Source: JAKFDK01 sp036676195
GTDB lineage: Bacteria; Bacillota; Sulfobacillia; Symbiobacteriales; ZC4RG38
NCBI GenBank assembly: GCA_036676195.1
Contig: JAKFDK010000047.1
Coordinates: 1-64,000 of the forward strand
Direction: 5' to 3'
Length of the DNA stretch: 64,000 bases
The notes below the pieces were generated by a model. That model was not told the DNA's origin and ran no database searches. It worked only from the letters and a program-made list of their open reading frames with translations. Positions within the stretch are counted from its first letter, which is position 1, and each line of letters begins with the position of its first letter. The position numbers and the translations under genes were made by a program. Of this stretch, positions 15,475 through 24,391 are shown in pieces.

Positions 15475-16750
15475 GGGTCACCTCCGGGAAGCCGACCTGT
15501 GCCAGCGGCGGGTTATCACCCAGGGGACCGACCGCAGCCAGCACCCGGTTACCGTCCCCCAACAGACGGGCGCACATTTCGGCCACCTGCTCCGGGGTCA
15601 CCGCCTGGATCCGGGCCAGAACCTCGTCCGGGCTCAGCACCCGCCCGAAAGCCAACTCCCCACGTCCCAGCCGGGTCATGCGGCCGGAGGTGCTTTCCAG
15701 ACTGAGCATGAGCTGGCCCTTCAATTGATCCTTAGCTTTCTCGACCTCCCGGGTGGACAAGCCGGACCGCCCGGCGCGGTCCAACTCCTGATTGATCAGT
15801 TCCACCACTTGTAGGTAGTTGGCAGGGGAAGTGCCGGCATACACCCCGAACAGGCCGCCATCACTGAATGAACTGGTGTAAGAGTAGACGGAATAGGCCA
15901 GGCCCCGTTCCTCTCGAATCTGTTGGAACAGCCGTGAGGTCGATCCGCCGCCAAGAATGGTGTTGGCCACGTGCAGCGCCCAGATGTCATCGTGTTCCAG
16001 GGCGAGTCCGGCACCGCCTACCACCAGGTGGACCTGCTCGCTGTCCTTCGGGCACACCAGTGCCCGGTGGGGCGTCACCCCCGGGGGGGGCGACGGCGGG
16101 TCTGCGGCCCGCCGCCCACTGAGGGAGGACAAGGCTTCGGCCACCAGCGCCGTGAACCGTTCGTGTTCCACATGGCCTGCCACCGCCACCACCATGTTCT
16201 CCGGTGTGTAGTGGGCCTGCATGTATTCCAGAATGGCGGGGCGGGGCGCGGTGGTGACCGCCGCCGCAGTCCCCACCACTGGCCGTCCCAGCGGGTGCTG
16301 CGGCCAGGCCGCCGCTACGAACAGGTCATGGACGAGTTCCTCCGGTACGTCCTCGTACATCTTGATCTCTTCGGCGATAACGCCCTTTTCCTTCTCCAAT
16401 TCGACAGGGTCAAACAGAGAGTTTTGGATCATATCGGCCAGAACATCTACTGCCACCGGCAAGTGCTCGTCCAGTACCCGGCAGTAGTAGCAGGTCTGCT
16501 CCTTGGCGGTAAAAGCATTCAGGCTCCCGCCCCGGCCATCGATCTCTTCAGCCAGTTCCCGGCTGCTGCGCCGGCGGGTGCCCTTGAACAGCATGTGCTC
16601 GATCAGATGCGATGTGCCCTGCAGGGCTTCTGACTCCCAGGTCGAGCCAGCTCCAACCCATATGCCGACGGAGGCCGAACGGACTGTCGGTATGGTCTCA
16701 GAGACCACCCGGAGCCCGTTCGGCAGAACTTCTTTCTTGTAAAAGGACAC
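15467..16750 (-). CDS. M16 family zinc peptidase (MlpA/YmxG)
   Basis: This is an insulinase/mitochondrial-processing-type metallopeptidase, probably cytoplasmic since no signal peptide is seen. The inverted zinc motif HLIEH (His48, Glu51, His52) and the downstream glutamates in AEEIKMYED (126-134) are present, with an R/Y-type C-terminal domain containing GGGSTSRLFQQIREERGLAYSVYSY-like sequence (about 277-300). Start is GTG 16750 with GGGAGGA 9 nt upstream. Its position after pnp is conserved in Firmicutes. B. subtilis MlpA is reported to affect extracellular protease levels; substrates here are unknown. Confidence 0.9.
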   Translation of the reverse strand: MSFYKKEVLPNGLRVVSETIPTVRSASVGIWVGAGSTWESEALQGTSHLIEHMLFKGTRRRSSRELAEEIDGRGGSLNAFTAKEQTCYYCRVLDEHLPVAVDVLADMIQNSLFDPVELEKEKGVIAEEIKMYEDVPEELVHDLFVAAAWPQHPLGRPVVGTAAAVTTAPRPAILEYMQAHYTPENMVVAVAGHVEHERFTALVAEALSSLSGRRAADPPSPPPGVTPHRALVCPKDSEQVHLVVGGAGLALEHDDIWALHVANTILGGGSTSRLFQQIREERGLAYSVYSYTSSFSDGGLFGVYAGTSPANYLQVVELINQELDRAGRSGLSTREVEKAKDQLKGQLMLSLESTSGRMTRLGRGELAFGRVLSPDEVLARIQAVTPEQVAEMCARLLGDGNRVLAAVGPLGDNPPLAQVGFPEVTHG

Positions 16751-16788
16751 CGCCGTATAATCCTCCCTACCCTGGCCTGGCCAGCCGT

Positions 16789-19110
16789 TTACCGGCCCGG
16801 CCCCCGGTCACCGCCGTGACCATCCCGGCGCGGGCCGCGGTCACCACCGAACCCGCCGCCGTCACGCCGCGGGCCCCGTTCGCCACCGCCAAACCCGCCA
16901 CCCTCGCGCCGCGGGCCGCCAAAGCCACCGCCCTCACGCCGGGGCGGCCGGTCACCCATCGGTTCCCTGGCCGGGGGCTGGTAATTGGGGTCAATCAGCC
17001 GCTTCTGGGCCACAATGACCGCCTTGTGGGAGAGGTTGATGCGGTTCTGGGCATCGATTTCCGTGACCATGACCGTCAGTTCGTCGCCCGGCTTACACAC
17101 ATCCTCGACCCGGTTCACCCGCTCTTCGGCCAGTTCAGAGATATGCACCAGGCCTTCCTTGCCAGGAAGAATCTCCACAAAGGCGCCGAAGTTCATCAGG
17201 CGTGTGACCTTGCCGGTATAGGTGGCGCCCGGCTCCGGATCCTGCACGATGCCCAGGATCATCTGCCTGGCCTTCTCACCCGATTCCGAGAGGACCGAGG
17301 CAATGTGAATGGTGCCGTCATCCTCGATATCAATTTCAACCTTTTGCTGTGGGTTCGGCGAGCAGTCAGTGATGATCTTGTTGATCATCTTACCACCCGG
17401 GCCAATGACTTCACGGATCTTGTCCGGGTGGATCTTCAGGGTAATAATCCGAGGGGCCCATTTGCTCAGTTCAACTCGTGGGGCAGGCAGCACCTTGAGC
17501 ATTTCGCCCAGGATGAACATCCGGGCCTGGTAGGCCTGGGTCAGCGCTCGCTCAAACACTTCCCGCCCGGTGCCGGAGATCTTCATGTCCATCTGCAGGG
17601 CAGTGACACCCTGTTCAGTGCCGGCCACCTTGAAGTCCATATCGCCCAGGGCATCCTCAATGCCCTGAATGTCGGTGAGTACAGCAAACTCACCCGGGTC
17701 GCCTTCCACCAGGCCCATGGCGATACCGGCCACCGGCCGCTGCAGGGGCACGCCGGCGTCCATCAGGGACAGGGTGGAGCCGCAGACCGAGCCCATGGAG
17801 GTGGAACCGTTGGACTCCAGGACTTCGGAAACTACCCGGATGGTATACGGGAACACTTCCTCAGACGGCAGCACTGGCTCCAGCGCCCGCTCGGCCAGGG
17901 CACCGTGACCAATTTCCCGCCGGCCAGGGGAACGCATCGGCCGGGTTTCACCCACCGAATAGGGCGGAAAGTTGTAATGGTGCATGTAACGCTTGAACTC
18001 TTCCAGGGTCAGGTCATCCAGGCGCTGGACATCGCCCACGGTGCCCAGGGTCGTAACGCTCAGCACCTGGGTCTGGCCACGCTGGAACAGGCCGGTGCCG
18101 TGGGTGCGCGGAGTCAGCCCGGTCTCGCAGTAAATGGGACGGACCTCATTCAGCTTCCGCCCGTCCGGACGAAGCCCATGTTTCAGAATCGCCTGCCGGA
18201 TCTGCTCTTTCAGCAGCTTCTTGAGCAGGCCGCCGATTTGCTTGGTCTGGTCGGGGAACTCCTCGGCCAGCGCAGCGTGAACCTCTTCGCCCACCCGGGC
18301 GATGGCCTCTTCACGGGCCAGTTTTTCGGCGTTTTCAACAATGGCCCGCTGCATGGGTTCTGTGGCCAGGGCACGCAGCCTGGCTTCCAGTTCAGCCGGC
18401 GGCTTGAACAGAGTGACCTCGCGCTTGGGCTTGCCCACGGCAGCCCGCATCTCTTCGATCAGGCTGATGATTTCCCGGCAAACGGCATGGCCCTTCAGGA
18501 TGCCCTCGAGCATGATCTCCTCCGGCACCTCTTTGGCACCGGCCTCGACCATCAAAACAGCAGGATCGGTGGCTGCGACCACCAGGTGCATATCGCTGCG
18601 CTCCGCCTGTGCGGCGTTCGGCATCACGACAAATTCGCCATCGATCCGGCCGATAATGACTCCGCCAATCGGCCCCTCAAAGGGGATATCCGAAATGTGC
18701 AGCGCTGCGCTGGCGCCGATCATGGCGCATATCTCCGGTGCACAATCGAGATCTACCGACAGGACGGTGGCAATAATCTGCACATCGTTGCGGTAACCTT
18801 CCGGGAAGAGCGGCCGGATCGGCCGGTCGATCAGGCGGCAGCTCAGAATGGCCTTGGTGGTTGGGCGCCCTTCCCGCCGGAAGAAGTTACCGGGGATCTT
18901 ACCCGCTGCATACAAGCGCTCCTCATAGTCACACGTGAGCGGGAAGAAATCGATGCCTTCCCGGGGAGAAGCTGAACCCGTGGCGGCAACAATCACCACG
19001 GTGTCACCGTACCGGACCATGACCGAGCCGCTGGCCTGTTTGGCCAGTTTGCCCGTCTCCAGGATCAGCTCCCTGCCGCCGAGCATCATACGGAACTGCT
19101 TGGACTCCAC
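16789..19110 (-). CDS. pnp: Polyribonucleotide nucleotidyltransferase with RG-rich tail
   Basis: PNPase degrades RNA 3' to 5' phosphorolytically. Two RNase PH-like domains (about 1-215 and 315-550), a KH domain (about 555-615; IREVIGPGGKMIN) and an S1 domain (about 622-692; TGKVTRLMNFGAFVEI) are all visible. At 773 residues it is longer than the usual ~700. The extra C-terminal ~56 residues (718-773) consist of Gly-Gly-Phe-Gly-Gly and Pro-Arg-Arg blocks, a low-complexity tail like RGG boxes of RNA-binding proteins. Start GTG 19110 has a GGAGGAGGA site. It follows rpsO across a hairpin. Confidence 0.96.
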   Translation of the reverse strand: MESKQFRMMLGGRELILETGKLAKQASGSVMVRYGDTVVIVAATGSASPREGIDFFPLTCDYEERLYAAGKIPGNFFRREGRPTTKAILSCRLIDRPIRPLFPEGYRNDVQIIATVLSVDLDCAPEICAMIGASAALHISDIPFEGPIGGVIIGRIDGEFVVMPNAAQAERSDMHLVVAATDPAVLMVEAGAKEVPEEIMLEGILKGHAVCREIISLIEEMRAAVGKPKREVTLFKPPAELEARLRALATEPMQRAIVENAEKLAREEAIARVGEEVHAALAEEFPDQTKQIGGLLKKLLKEQIRQAILKHGLRPDGRKLNEVRPIYCETGLTPRTHGTGLFQRGQTQVLSVTTLGTVGDVQRLDDLTLEEFKRYMHHYNFPPYSVGETRPMRSPGRREIGHGALAERALEPVLPSEEVFPYTIRVVSEVLESNGSTSMGSVCGSTLSLMDAGVPLQRPVAGIAMGLVEGDPGEFAVLTDIQGIEDALGDMDFKVAGTEQGVTALQMDMKISGTGREVFERALTQAYQARMFILGEMLKVLPAPRVELSKWAPRIITLKIHPDKIREVIGPGGKMINKIITDCSPNPQQKVEIDIEDDGTIHIASVLSESGEKARQMILGIVQDPEPGATYTGKVTRLMNFGAFVEILPGKEGLVHISELAEERVNRVEDVCKPGDELTVMVTEIDAQNRINLSHKAVIVAQKRLIDPNYQPPAREPMGDRPPRREGGGFGGPRREGGGFGGGERGPRRDGGGFGGDRGPRRDGHGGDRGPGR

Positions 19111-19248
19111 GCTGTTCCTCCTCCTGCCGCACCCCTGGCGCGGCTACTTGCCCTTATTGCTTGCTAACCTCTTGTACTTTGACGCCTCGGATATTATTTC
19201 CTCCGGAGGCATAGAATTTACTTCAATGGCCCAGAAATGCGTGAAAGG

Positions 19249-19271
19249 AGCCAAGCGCATCGCGCTTGGCT
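19249..19271 (-). terminator. rpsO-pnp intergenic hairpin
   Basis: A 10-bp perfect inverted repeat (AGCCAAGCGC / GCGCTTGGCT, 3-nt loop) is followed by CCTTTC on the minus strand. The poor T-tract suggests a leaky terminator or RNA processing site; in E. coli the same interval holds the signals for PNPase autoregulation. Confidence 0.6.
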
Positions 19272-19283
19272 CCCCTGCTCGTT

Positions 19284-19553
19284 CTACTTACGAATGTTAA
19301 GCTTAGCAATAATCGCCTTGTAGCGCTCCACATCTACCTTGATCAGGTAGTCAAGGAGGCGACGGCGCTGACCAATCATCTTGAACAGGCCGCGGCGGCT
19401 GTGGTGGTCCTTATGGTGGGCACGCAGGTGGCCGGTTAACTGATTGATGCGCTCGGTCAGAATGGCAATCTGCACTTCAGGCGAACCGGTATCCGCATCA
19501 TGGCGCTTGTTTGCCTCAATGATTCCCTTTTTCTCTTCCTGCTTCAAGCTCAC
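19284..19553 (-). CDS. rpsO: 30S ribosomal protein S15
   Basis: S15 binds 16S rRNA early in assembly of the small-subunit platform. The 89-residue product has the family core DTGSPEVQIAILTERIN, HKDHHSRRGLFKMI and RRRLLDYL. I choose GTG 19553 because it gives exactly the B. subtilis length before DTGSPE and has AGGAGG 11 nt upstream; ATG 19562 is only 2 nt from that site. Unusually, the same frame is open for 110 further codons upstream to ATG 19883. Confidence 0.96.
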   Translation of the reverse strand: MSLKQEEKKGIIEANKRHDADTGSPEVQIAILTERINQLTGHLRAHHKDHHSRRGLFKMIGQRRRLLDYLIKVDVERYKAIIAKLNIRK

Positions 19554-19883
19554 AGGTATCATTACCTCCTTGGATTCGATCAGCCAATCGCCCTCATCCC
19601 AGCCAGCCGCCGGAGCAGCGGGCCGGCCGCGTTGAGGGCTTGAAACCACAGCGCTGGTCTGCGCCAGCACTGAGTGTAACATAGCCAGGCCTGGTTGTAA
19701 ATGTGCCCGTCGGGTTTCCGGGTGCGTCAGACTGCGCAAGAACTGTACAATTCCCAGCGCCCATGCCGGGTTCCGCTGGGACCGCCCTGGCCTCGGCTTC
19801 AGGCTGGGCTCCAGCAAACTTTGCCGTTCTTCCACTGTGACTTGGTCTTCTGAGCATCCTTGAAAACTGTTGACTTCGGCCAT
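19554..19883 (-). other. Open leader frame continuous with rpsO
   Basis: From ATG 19883, which has GGGGGG 5 nt upstream, the frame runs 110 codons without a stop directly into rpsO. The translation (MAEVNSFQGCSEDQ...) is not recognised and has no domain or transmembrane segment. It could be a leader peptide frame, an N-terminal extension of S15, or a chance open frame in a GC-rich 5' untranslated region. The good ribosome binding site and the upstream promoter candidate argue against dismissing it. Confidence 0.35.
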
Positions 19884-19906
19884 ACTGGCCCCCCTGTGTG
19901 GGCGCG

Positions 19907-19934
19907 ATATTCTTATTGTGAACCAGTATGGCAA
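19907..19934 (-). promoter_or_regulatory. Candidate promoter for rpsO-pnp
   Basis: TTGCCA (19934-19929), a 16-nt spacer and GAATAT (19912-19907) precede the open leader frame. It would give rpsO-pnp a 5' leader of about 350 nt, separate from the upstream nusA-rsuA operon. Confidence 0.45.
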
Positions 19935-19978
19935 ACCTGACGATGAGCCGGTCGGCCAAAATAGATGGGTCCCAGGTC

Positions 19979-20710
19979 CTATGGCACAGTCGGCAGACCT
20001 GCTTCAACATACAGGTTGTCTACCTCGGCTCGGGTTAACTCCCGGGCCACCCCTGGAGCCAAATCCGGGTCCAGCCGCAGGGGACCCATACGCAACCGTT
20101 TCAGGTACAGCACTTCCCGCCCCAGGGCCTGGAACATGCGCTTCACCTGGTGATACATGCCTTCCACGATAATGACCCTCGCTTCGGTCTGCCCCGGTCC
20201 GGGCAATAACTGGGCAGGACGGCACTCCTCACCGGAACCCAGGGTGATCCCGGCGGCGAAAGCCGCCATATCTTCCGCAGCCAGGGGACCGTTCAGACGG
20301 CAGTAGTACTCCTTGTCCACATGCCGTTTCGGGGTCAGCAGTCGGTGCGATAATTCACCGTCAGTGGTAAGCAGCAGCAGACCCTCGGTATCCTTGTCCA
20401 GCCGCCCTACCGGATGCAGCCCCGGGCGTCGCCAGGACATCGGAAGCAAATCGAGCACCGTCGATTGCCGCCGGTCGGCGGTGGCAGTCAGTACCCCTGC
20501 CGGTTTATGCAGCAACAGATGCAAGTGCAGCGTGTATCGGACCGCAGCACCGTCGACGGCCAGGGTCTGCCGGTGCGGCTCCACCGGTTGCCCGGGGTCG
20601 GTGACAATGGCTCCGTCCACCGTCACCCGCCGCTGCCGGACCCACTCCTTGATTTCCCGGCGACTCCCATACCCCAGATTGCCCAGAACTTTGTCCAGGC
20701 GTTGACTCAA
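19979..20710 (-). CDS. RsuA-family rRNA pseudouridine synthase
   Basis: The enzyme converts a specific rRNA uridine to pseudouridine. An S4 RNA-binding domain (1-60; RLDKVLGNLGYGSRREI) is followed by the catalytic domain with GRLDKDTEG (102-110, catalytic Asp105) and the C-terminal MYHQVKRMF motif. At 243 residues it fits the RsuA/RluB/RluE/RluF family; RsuA-like 16S modification is likeliest but cannot be assigned from sequence alone. TTG 20710 overlaps the ribF stop by 4 nt, with GGAGGG upstream. Confidence 0.88.
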   Translation of the reverse strand: MSQRLDKVLGNLGYGSRREIKEWVRQRRVTVDGAIVTDPGQPVEPHRQTLAVDGAAVRYTLHLHLLLHKPAGVLTATADRRQSTVLDLLPMSWRRPGLHPVGRLDKDTEGLLLLTTDGELSHRLLTPKRHVDKEYYCRLNGPLAAEDMAAFAAGITLGSGEECRPAQLLPGPGQTEARVIIVEGMYHQVKRMFQALGREVLYLKRLRMGPLRLDPDLAPGVARELTRAEVDNLYVEAGLPTVP

Positions 20711-21681
20711 GGCTGAACTCCCTCCATCAGGCGACGGCTCTCCTGCTCATCCCGGCGTAGTTGCTCCACCAACGCCGCCACACCGCTAAAGGGCAGTTCC
20801 CCGCGCAAACGTCCGATAAAATCCACTTGCAACTGCCGGCCGTAAAGGTCACCTTTGAAGTCAAACAGGTGGACCTCACAGCGCAGTTCTTCCCCGCCAA
20901 AGGTTGGGCGGCGCCCCAGGTTCAGCATTCCGCCGTAACGTGGCTGGTCTTGCACAGTGGCGGACAGGTACGCTGTACCCTCCGGCAATACAACGGCTCT
21001 GACGGCATAAACCCCAGTGGCCGGGAGTTGCCGGCCCGGCGCCAGTTGCAAATTGGCGGTGGGGAAGCCGATTTGCCGCCCGCGCTTGTCACCGTGAACT
21101 ATCGCCCCGGCCAGGCTAAAAGGGCGCCCGAGCAATTCGCGAGCGCGGGAGACCTCGCCGGCCGACAGGGCATAGCGCACGGCTGTGCTGGAGACTGTTT
21201 CACCGGCCATGCGCACCGGTTCGAAAACTCGTACAGTCACGCCGTAGCGGGCGCACAGGGTCTCCAGGGTCTGCGCGGTTGCCTTGCCGCCGCGCCCGAA
21301 GGTGAAATTGAATCCCACCATGACGCGCCGGGCACCCAGGTCACGGATCAGCGTCTCCTGAACGAAATCCTCGGCTGAGCGCGCCGCATAGTCGGCATTG
21401 AAGGGAATGGTCAGGTGTACGTCCACGCCCAGTTCCGTCAGGGTGGCCGATCGCTCAGCCAGCGTCTGCAAAATCTGCGGTGCGTCGGCCGGTCGCAGGA
21501 TGGCCATTGGATGCGGCTGAAACCCCATGACGATGGCGCGTCCCCCACCTGCATGGGCTTCGGCGACCAGGTCGCGGATGATGGCCTGATGACCGAGATG
21601 CACCCCGTCCCAGTTGCCAACGGCCACCCAGGTCCCAGCACCGGTGGAAGCAACGGCTGCCGGGTCAGTGAATAGCTCCAT
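20707..21681 (-). CDS. ribF: Bifunctional riboflavin kinase/FAD synthetase
   Basis: RibF phosphorylates riboflavin to FMN and adenylylates FMN to FAD. The N-terminal nucleotidyltransferase domain carries GNWDGVHLGH (23-32) and the later FNFTFGRGGKAT; the C-terminal riboflavin kinase domain begins with HGDKRGRQIGFPTANL and contains LNLGRRPTF. Length (324 residues) is standard. It lies 21 nt after truB, a common truB-ribF pairing in Firmicutes. No FMN riboswitch is seen here. Confidence 0.96.
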   Translation of the reverse strand: MELFTDPAAVASTGAGTWVAVGNWDGVHLGHQAIIRDLVAEAHAGGGRAIVMGFQPHPMAILRPADAPQILQTLAERSATLTELGVDVHLTIPFNADYAARSAEDFVQETLIRDLGARRVMVGFNFTFGRGGKATAQTLETLCARYGVTVRVFEPVRMAGETVSSTAVRYALSAGEVSRARELLGRPFSLAGAIVHGDKRGRQIGFPTANLQLAPGRQLPATGVYAVRAVVLPEGTAYLSATVQDQPRYGGMLNLGRRPTFGGEELRCEVHLFDFKGDLYGRQLQVDFIGRLRGELPFSGVAALVEQLRRDEQESRRLMEGVQP

Positions 21682-21702
21682 GTCCGGAAACCTCCGGGTT
21701 GT

Positions 21703-22584
21703 TTATACAAATACCTTGAGTAACTTTATCCCGAAACCCGGTGCGGGGTCCGCCAGAGCCACCAGCTCTCCAGCCGGGCCCAGTAGGGCCATTGGCCCCG
21801 AACCTCCCGGCTGCCAGCCCCGGGGCGGTACCGGCGCGCGGCCGTGGGCGACCCCGGCTACAGCCCTGGCATCCAGTTGCAGTTTCGGTAAGTGGGCAAC
21901 CGCCGCCACCGGCGCCACCAGGTAACGGCTGGCATCGCCTTCCGCCAGTTCCTCCAGCAGGGCGGCATCTTGCAGCAGGAACGGGCCGGAGGCTGTCCGT
22001 ACCAGGTGGGACAGGTGAGCCGGCACCCCCAGGGCAGCACCGATATCCGCCGCCAGGGTGCGCACATAGGTACCTTTGGAGCAGGCGATATCAAACCTGG
22101 CCATGGCACGTGGGCCGGACCGGAAAGTCAGCAGTTCCAGCCGGGTGACCGTAACCGGGCGGGCCGCCCGCACCACTTCCTGCCCAGCCCGGGCCAGTTC
22201 GTAAAGTCGCTTGCCCCCCACTTTAACGGCACTGACCATTGGCGGCACCTGCAGGATCTCACCGGTGAACTGCGGCAGCACTGCCCGCAGGTACCCTTCC
22301 TGCAAATGATCAGCCGACATCTCGGCGGTGACCTGACCAAAACCGTCTTGGGTATCGGTCCCGACCCCGAAGATAAACTCGGCCCGGTAGGACTTGCCCT
22401 GTCCGCTCACATATTCGGCCAGCCGCGTCGCCTTGCCCACGCAGATGGGCAGCACCCCCGCCACTCCGGGATCCAGGGTCCCGGTATGGCCAACCCGCTT
22501 TTCACGGAGCACCCGCCGCAGATAGCCCACCACATCGTGGGAGGTCATACCAGGGGGCTTCAGAATGTTCAACAGGCCGTCCAT
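21703..22584 (-). CDS. truB: tRNA pseudouridine-55 synthase
   Basis: TruB makes pseudouridine 55 in the T-loop of tRNAs. The 293-residue protein shows the N-terminal GLLNILKPPGMTSHDVV, the catalytic GHTGTLDPGVAG (33-44, Asp38), the substrate segment KSYRAEFIFGVGTDTQDG and CSKGTYVRTLAADIG. A PUA-like C-terminal domain follows. It sits 2 nt after nrnA in the nusA-infB operon. Confidence 0.96.
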   Translation of the reverse strand: MDGLLNILKPPGMTSHDVVGYLRRVLREKRVGHTGTLDPGVAGVLPICVGKATRLAEYVSGQGKSYRAEFIFGVGTDTQDGFGQVTAEMSADHLQEGYLRAVLPQFTGEILQVPPMVSAVKVGGKRLYELARAGQEVVRAARPVTVTRLELLTFRSGPRAMARFDIACSKGTYVRTLAADIGAALGVPAHLSHLVRTASGPFLLQDAALLEELAEGDASRYLVAPVAAVAHLPKLQLDARAVAGVAHGRAPVPPRGWQPGGSGPMALLGPAGELVALADPAPGFGIKLLKVFV

Positions 22585-22586
22585 GG

Positions 22587-23561
22587 CTAAAGTCTGGCGG
22601 CAGCGGCGTTCACAACGGCTGCCTCGGCCTGAGCCAGCGGACCCTCGGCCGTGGCCCCGGCGGCCCGCGCATGCCCGCCGCCGCCAAAGCCCTGGGCGAG
22701 GTCGGCCACATCCACCCGGCTGCGGGACCGCAGGTTGATCCGCACCTTGCCGCCATCGACCTCGCGCAGGAGAACGCCCACTTCCACACCCTCAACGGCC
22801 CGGGCATAGTTGACCAGACCGTCCACGTCTCCGTCCGTTGCGCCGGTTTCCTCCAACATCTGCCGGGTGACCTGTATGGTGGCGATCCGGCCGCCGGCAT
22901 GGAGCTTCAGGGTGTTCAGGCAGAGCGCCAGCAACCGGACCCGGCCGGTCGTTTCGTTTTCGAAGATTTCCTGGGCCACTGCATAGGGTTTAACCCCGCA
23001 CTCCAGCAGGGCTGCTGCAATGCGGTGGGTTGCCGGCGTAACCGACTCGTAGCGGAATTGCCCGGTGTCGGTGAGGATCGAGGTGTACAGAGCCTCCGCC
23101 ATCTCCCGGTCCAGGGATACACCCAGTTCGTTCAGCAGCCGGTAGGCCATCTCTCCCACCGCCGCTGCGCTGAAATCCAGCCAGTTGTATTCCCCATACC
23201 CGGTGTTGGTGCTGTGATGGTCGATATTCAGGGTCGTGCGGCAACGCGCCAGAATCGGCTCGGCGGCGCCGATCCGCTCGCGGTCGCCGCAGTCAAGGAA
23301 GCAGGCCAGGTCCCATTCACCCGCTACAGTCTCCCACGGCTGAAACAGCGTATCCCACCCAGTCAGGTAGCGGTAAATGCGCGGCACCGGGTCCACGCCC
23401 ACGCACCAGGCCTCTTTCCCCATACTCCTGACGGCCCGGCAAACGGCCAGGCTGGAGCCAATGGAGTCTCCGTCTGGCCCGACGTGCAAGAAGAAAAGGA
23501 TGCGTCCGGCGCGCCGGAGCAAGTCCGCAGCGCCGGCCACATCCACCACAAGCTTACTCAC
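22587..23561 (-). CDS. nrnA: DHH-family oligoribonuclease/PAP phosphatase
   Basis: NrnA degrades short RNA oligomers and removes phosphate from 3'-phosphoadenosine 5'-phosphate. The N-terminal DHH domain has HVGPDGDSIGSSLA (26-39), a conserved DCGDRERIG and the name-giving NIDHHSTN; the C-terminal DHHA1 domain ends in GGGGHARAAGAT. GTG 23561 with GGAGG 11 nt upstream gives 324 residues and an 8-nt overlap with rbfA; a longer frame from 23594 lacks such a site. Oligonucleases of this kind can also finish c-di-GMP breakdown by cleaving pGpG, relevant given the riboswitch in this window (inference). Confidence 0.93.
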   Translation of the reverse strand: MSKLVVDVAGAADLLRRAGRILFFLHVGPDGDSIGSSLAVCRAVRSMGKEAWCVGVDPVPRIYRYLTGWDTLFQPWETVAGEWDLACFLDCGDRERIGAAEPILARCRTTLNIDHHSTNTGYGEYNWLDFSAAAVGEMAYRLLNELGVSLDREMAEALYTSILTDTGQFRYESVTPATHRIAAALLECGVKPYAVAQEIFENETTGRVRLLALCLNTLKLHAGGRIATIQVTRQMLEETGATDGDVDGLVNYARAVEGVEVGVLLREVDGGKVRINLRSRSRVDVADLAQGFGGGGHARAAGATAEGPLAQAEAAVVNAAAARL

Positions 23562-23922
23562 TTTGTTTCCTGCCTCCAACCGGTGTCTCCTCATCCTTGA
23601 TCCGGTGGATCAACTCTGCAATGCGGGCTCCATGGGCAATACTGGTATCCATTATAAACCGTACCTCCGGGACAAAACGCAACCGCAACCGCTGGGCCAA
23701 CTCACGACGAATGAAGCCCAGCGCGCTTTCCAAACCTTTATAAGTATTCTTTTGCGCCTCGGCGTCCCCCAGGACGCTCACATACACCTTGGCAACCCGC
23801 AAGTCACCGGACAAATCTACCTTGACGATGGAAGCGAAGCCAATCCGCGGATCTTTGACTTCCTCCCGCAGCATCTGGGCGATCTCGTCACGGATCTGTT
23901 CGGCAATCCGTTGCTGTCGCAT
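23554..23922 (-). CDS. rbfA: Ribosome-binding factor A
   Basis: RbfA binds the immature 30S subunit and helps mature the 5' end of 16S rRNA. The 122-residue KH-type protein has RIAEQIRDEIAQMLREEVKDPR, VDLSGDLRVAKVYVSV and LRLRFVPEVRFIMDTS. It lies between ylxP and nrnA in the conserved operon and overlaps nrnA. Confidence 0.95.
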   Translation of the reverse strand: MRQQRIAEQIRDEIAQMLREEVKDPRIGFASIVKVDLSGDLRVAKVYVSVLGDAEAQKNTYKGLESALGFIRRELAQRLRLRFVPEVRFIMDTSIAHGARIAELIHRIKDEETPVGGRKQSE

Positions 23923-23970
23923 GGCCTGTCTCCTTTCTGGGATCCGAGGCCGGCACGCGTTCCCTTGCCT

Positions 23971-24279
23971 CTATAGAATCTCCACGTCTGCCCGACAAAC
24001 CTCACCCTCAAAGTGGCTATGGACAAACGCCACAACCCGTTCCGCCTGCTCCCGGGCGAAATGTTCCTGGCCAGTAACCAGAGCCATCCCCACCACTGAT
24101 CGCTGCCAAAGCTCCTGGTCACCCACCTCAGCAGCACTGACCCCAAAGCGGGCCCGAGCCTTTTCGATGATGCTGTTGAGCGCGCGGCGCTTCTCTTTCA
24201 GGCTGTTGGCATGGGGAATGGAGAGTTCAAAGCAGATAGAGGCGACGAACATCGCGTGCGGGGGAGTGGACCCACTCAC
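23971..24279 (-). CDS. ylxP: DUF503 family protein YlxP
   Basis: YlxP is a small conserved Firmicute protein encoded between infB and rbfA; a role in ribosome biogenesis is inferred from context. The core LSIPHANSLKEKRRALNSIIEKARARFGVSAAEV and DQELWQRSVVGMALV match DUF503. GTG 24279 has GGGGAGG 5 nt upstream; ATG 24252 fits the family N-terminus slightly better but lacks a binding site. Confidence 0.88.
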   Translation of the reverse strand: MSGSTPPHAMFVASICFELSIPHANSLKEKRRALNSIIEKARARFGVSAAEVGDQELWQRSVVGMALVTGQEHFAREQAERVVAFVHSHFEGEVCRADVEIL

Positions 24280-24391
24280 CCTTGCCTCCCCTCAGCGGCT
24301 GCATGATGGCAGGACCCCGCAGGCCGGCTGGTAACTGCGCCTTGTGCAAGGGCCGGCCCGGTCAAGGGCCGGCCCGCACAACCGAGGACGA

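Noticed and set aside
16612..18975. 787-residue open frame on the plus strand
   Set aside because: It is the antisense shadow of pnp; its translation is His/Gln/Gly-rich with no domain and no ribosome binding site, while the minus strand has every PNPase motif.
21682..21702. FMN riboswitch upstream of ribF
   Set aside because: Only 21 nt separate truB and ribF, and no RFN element occurs there.
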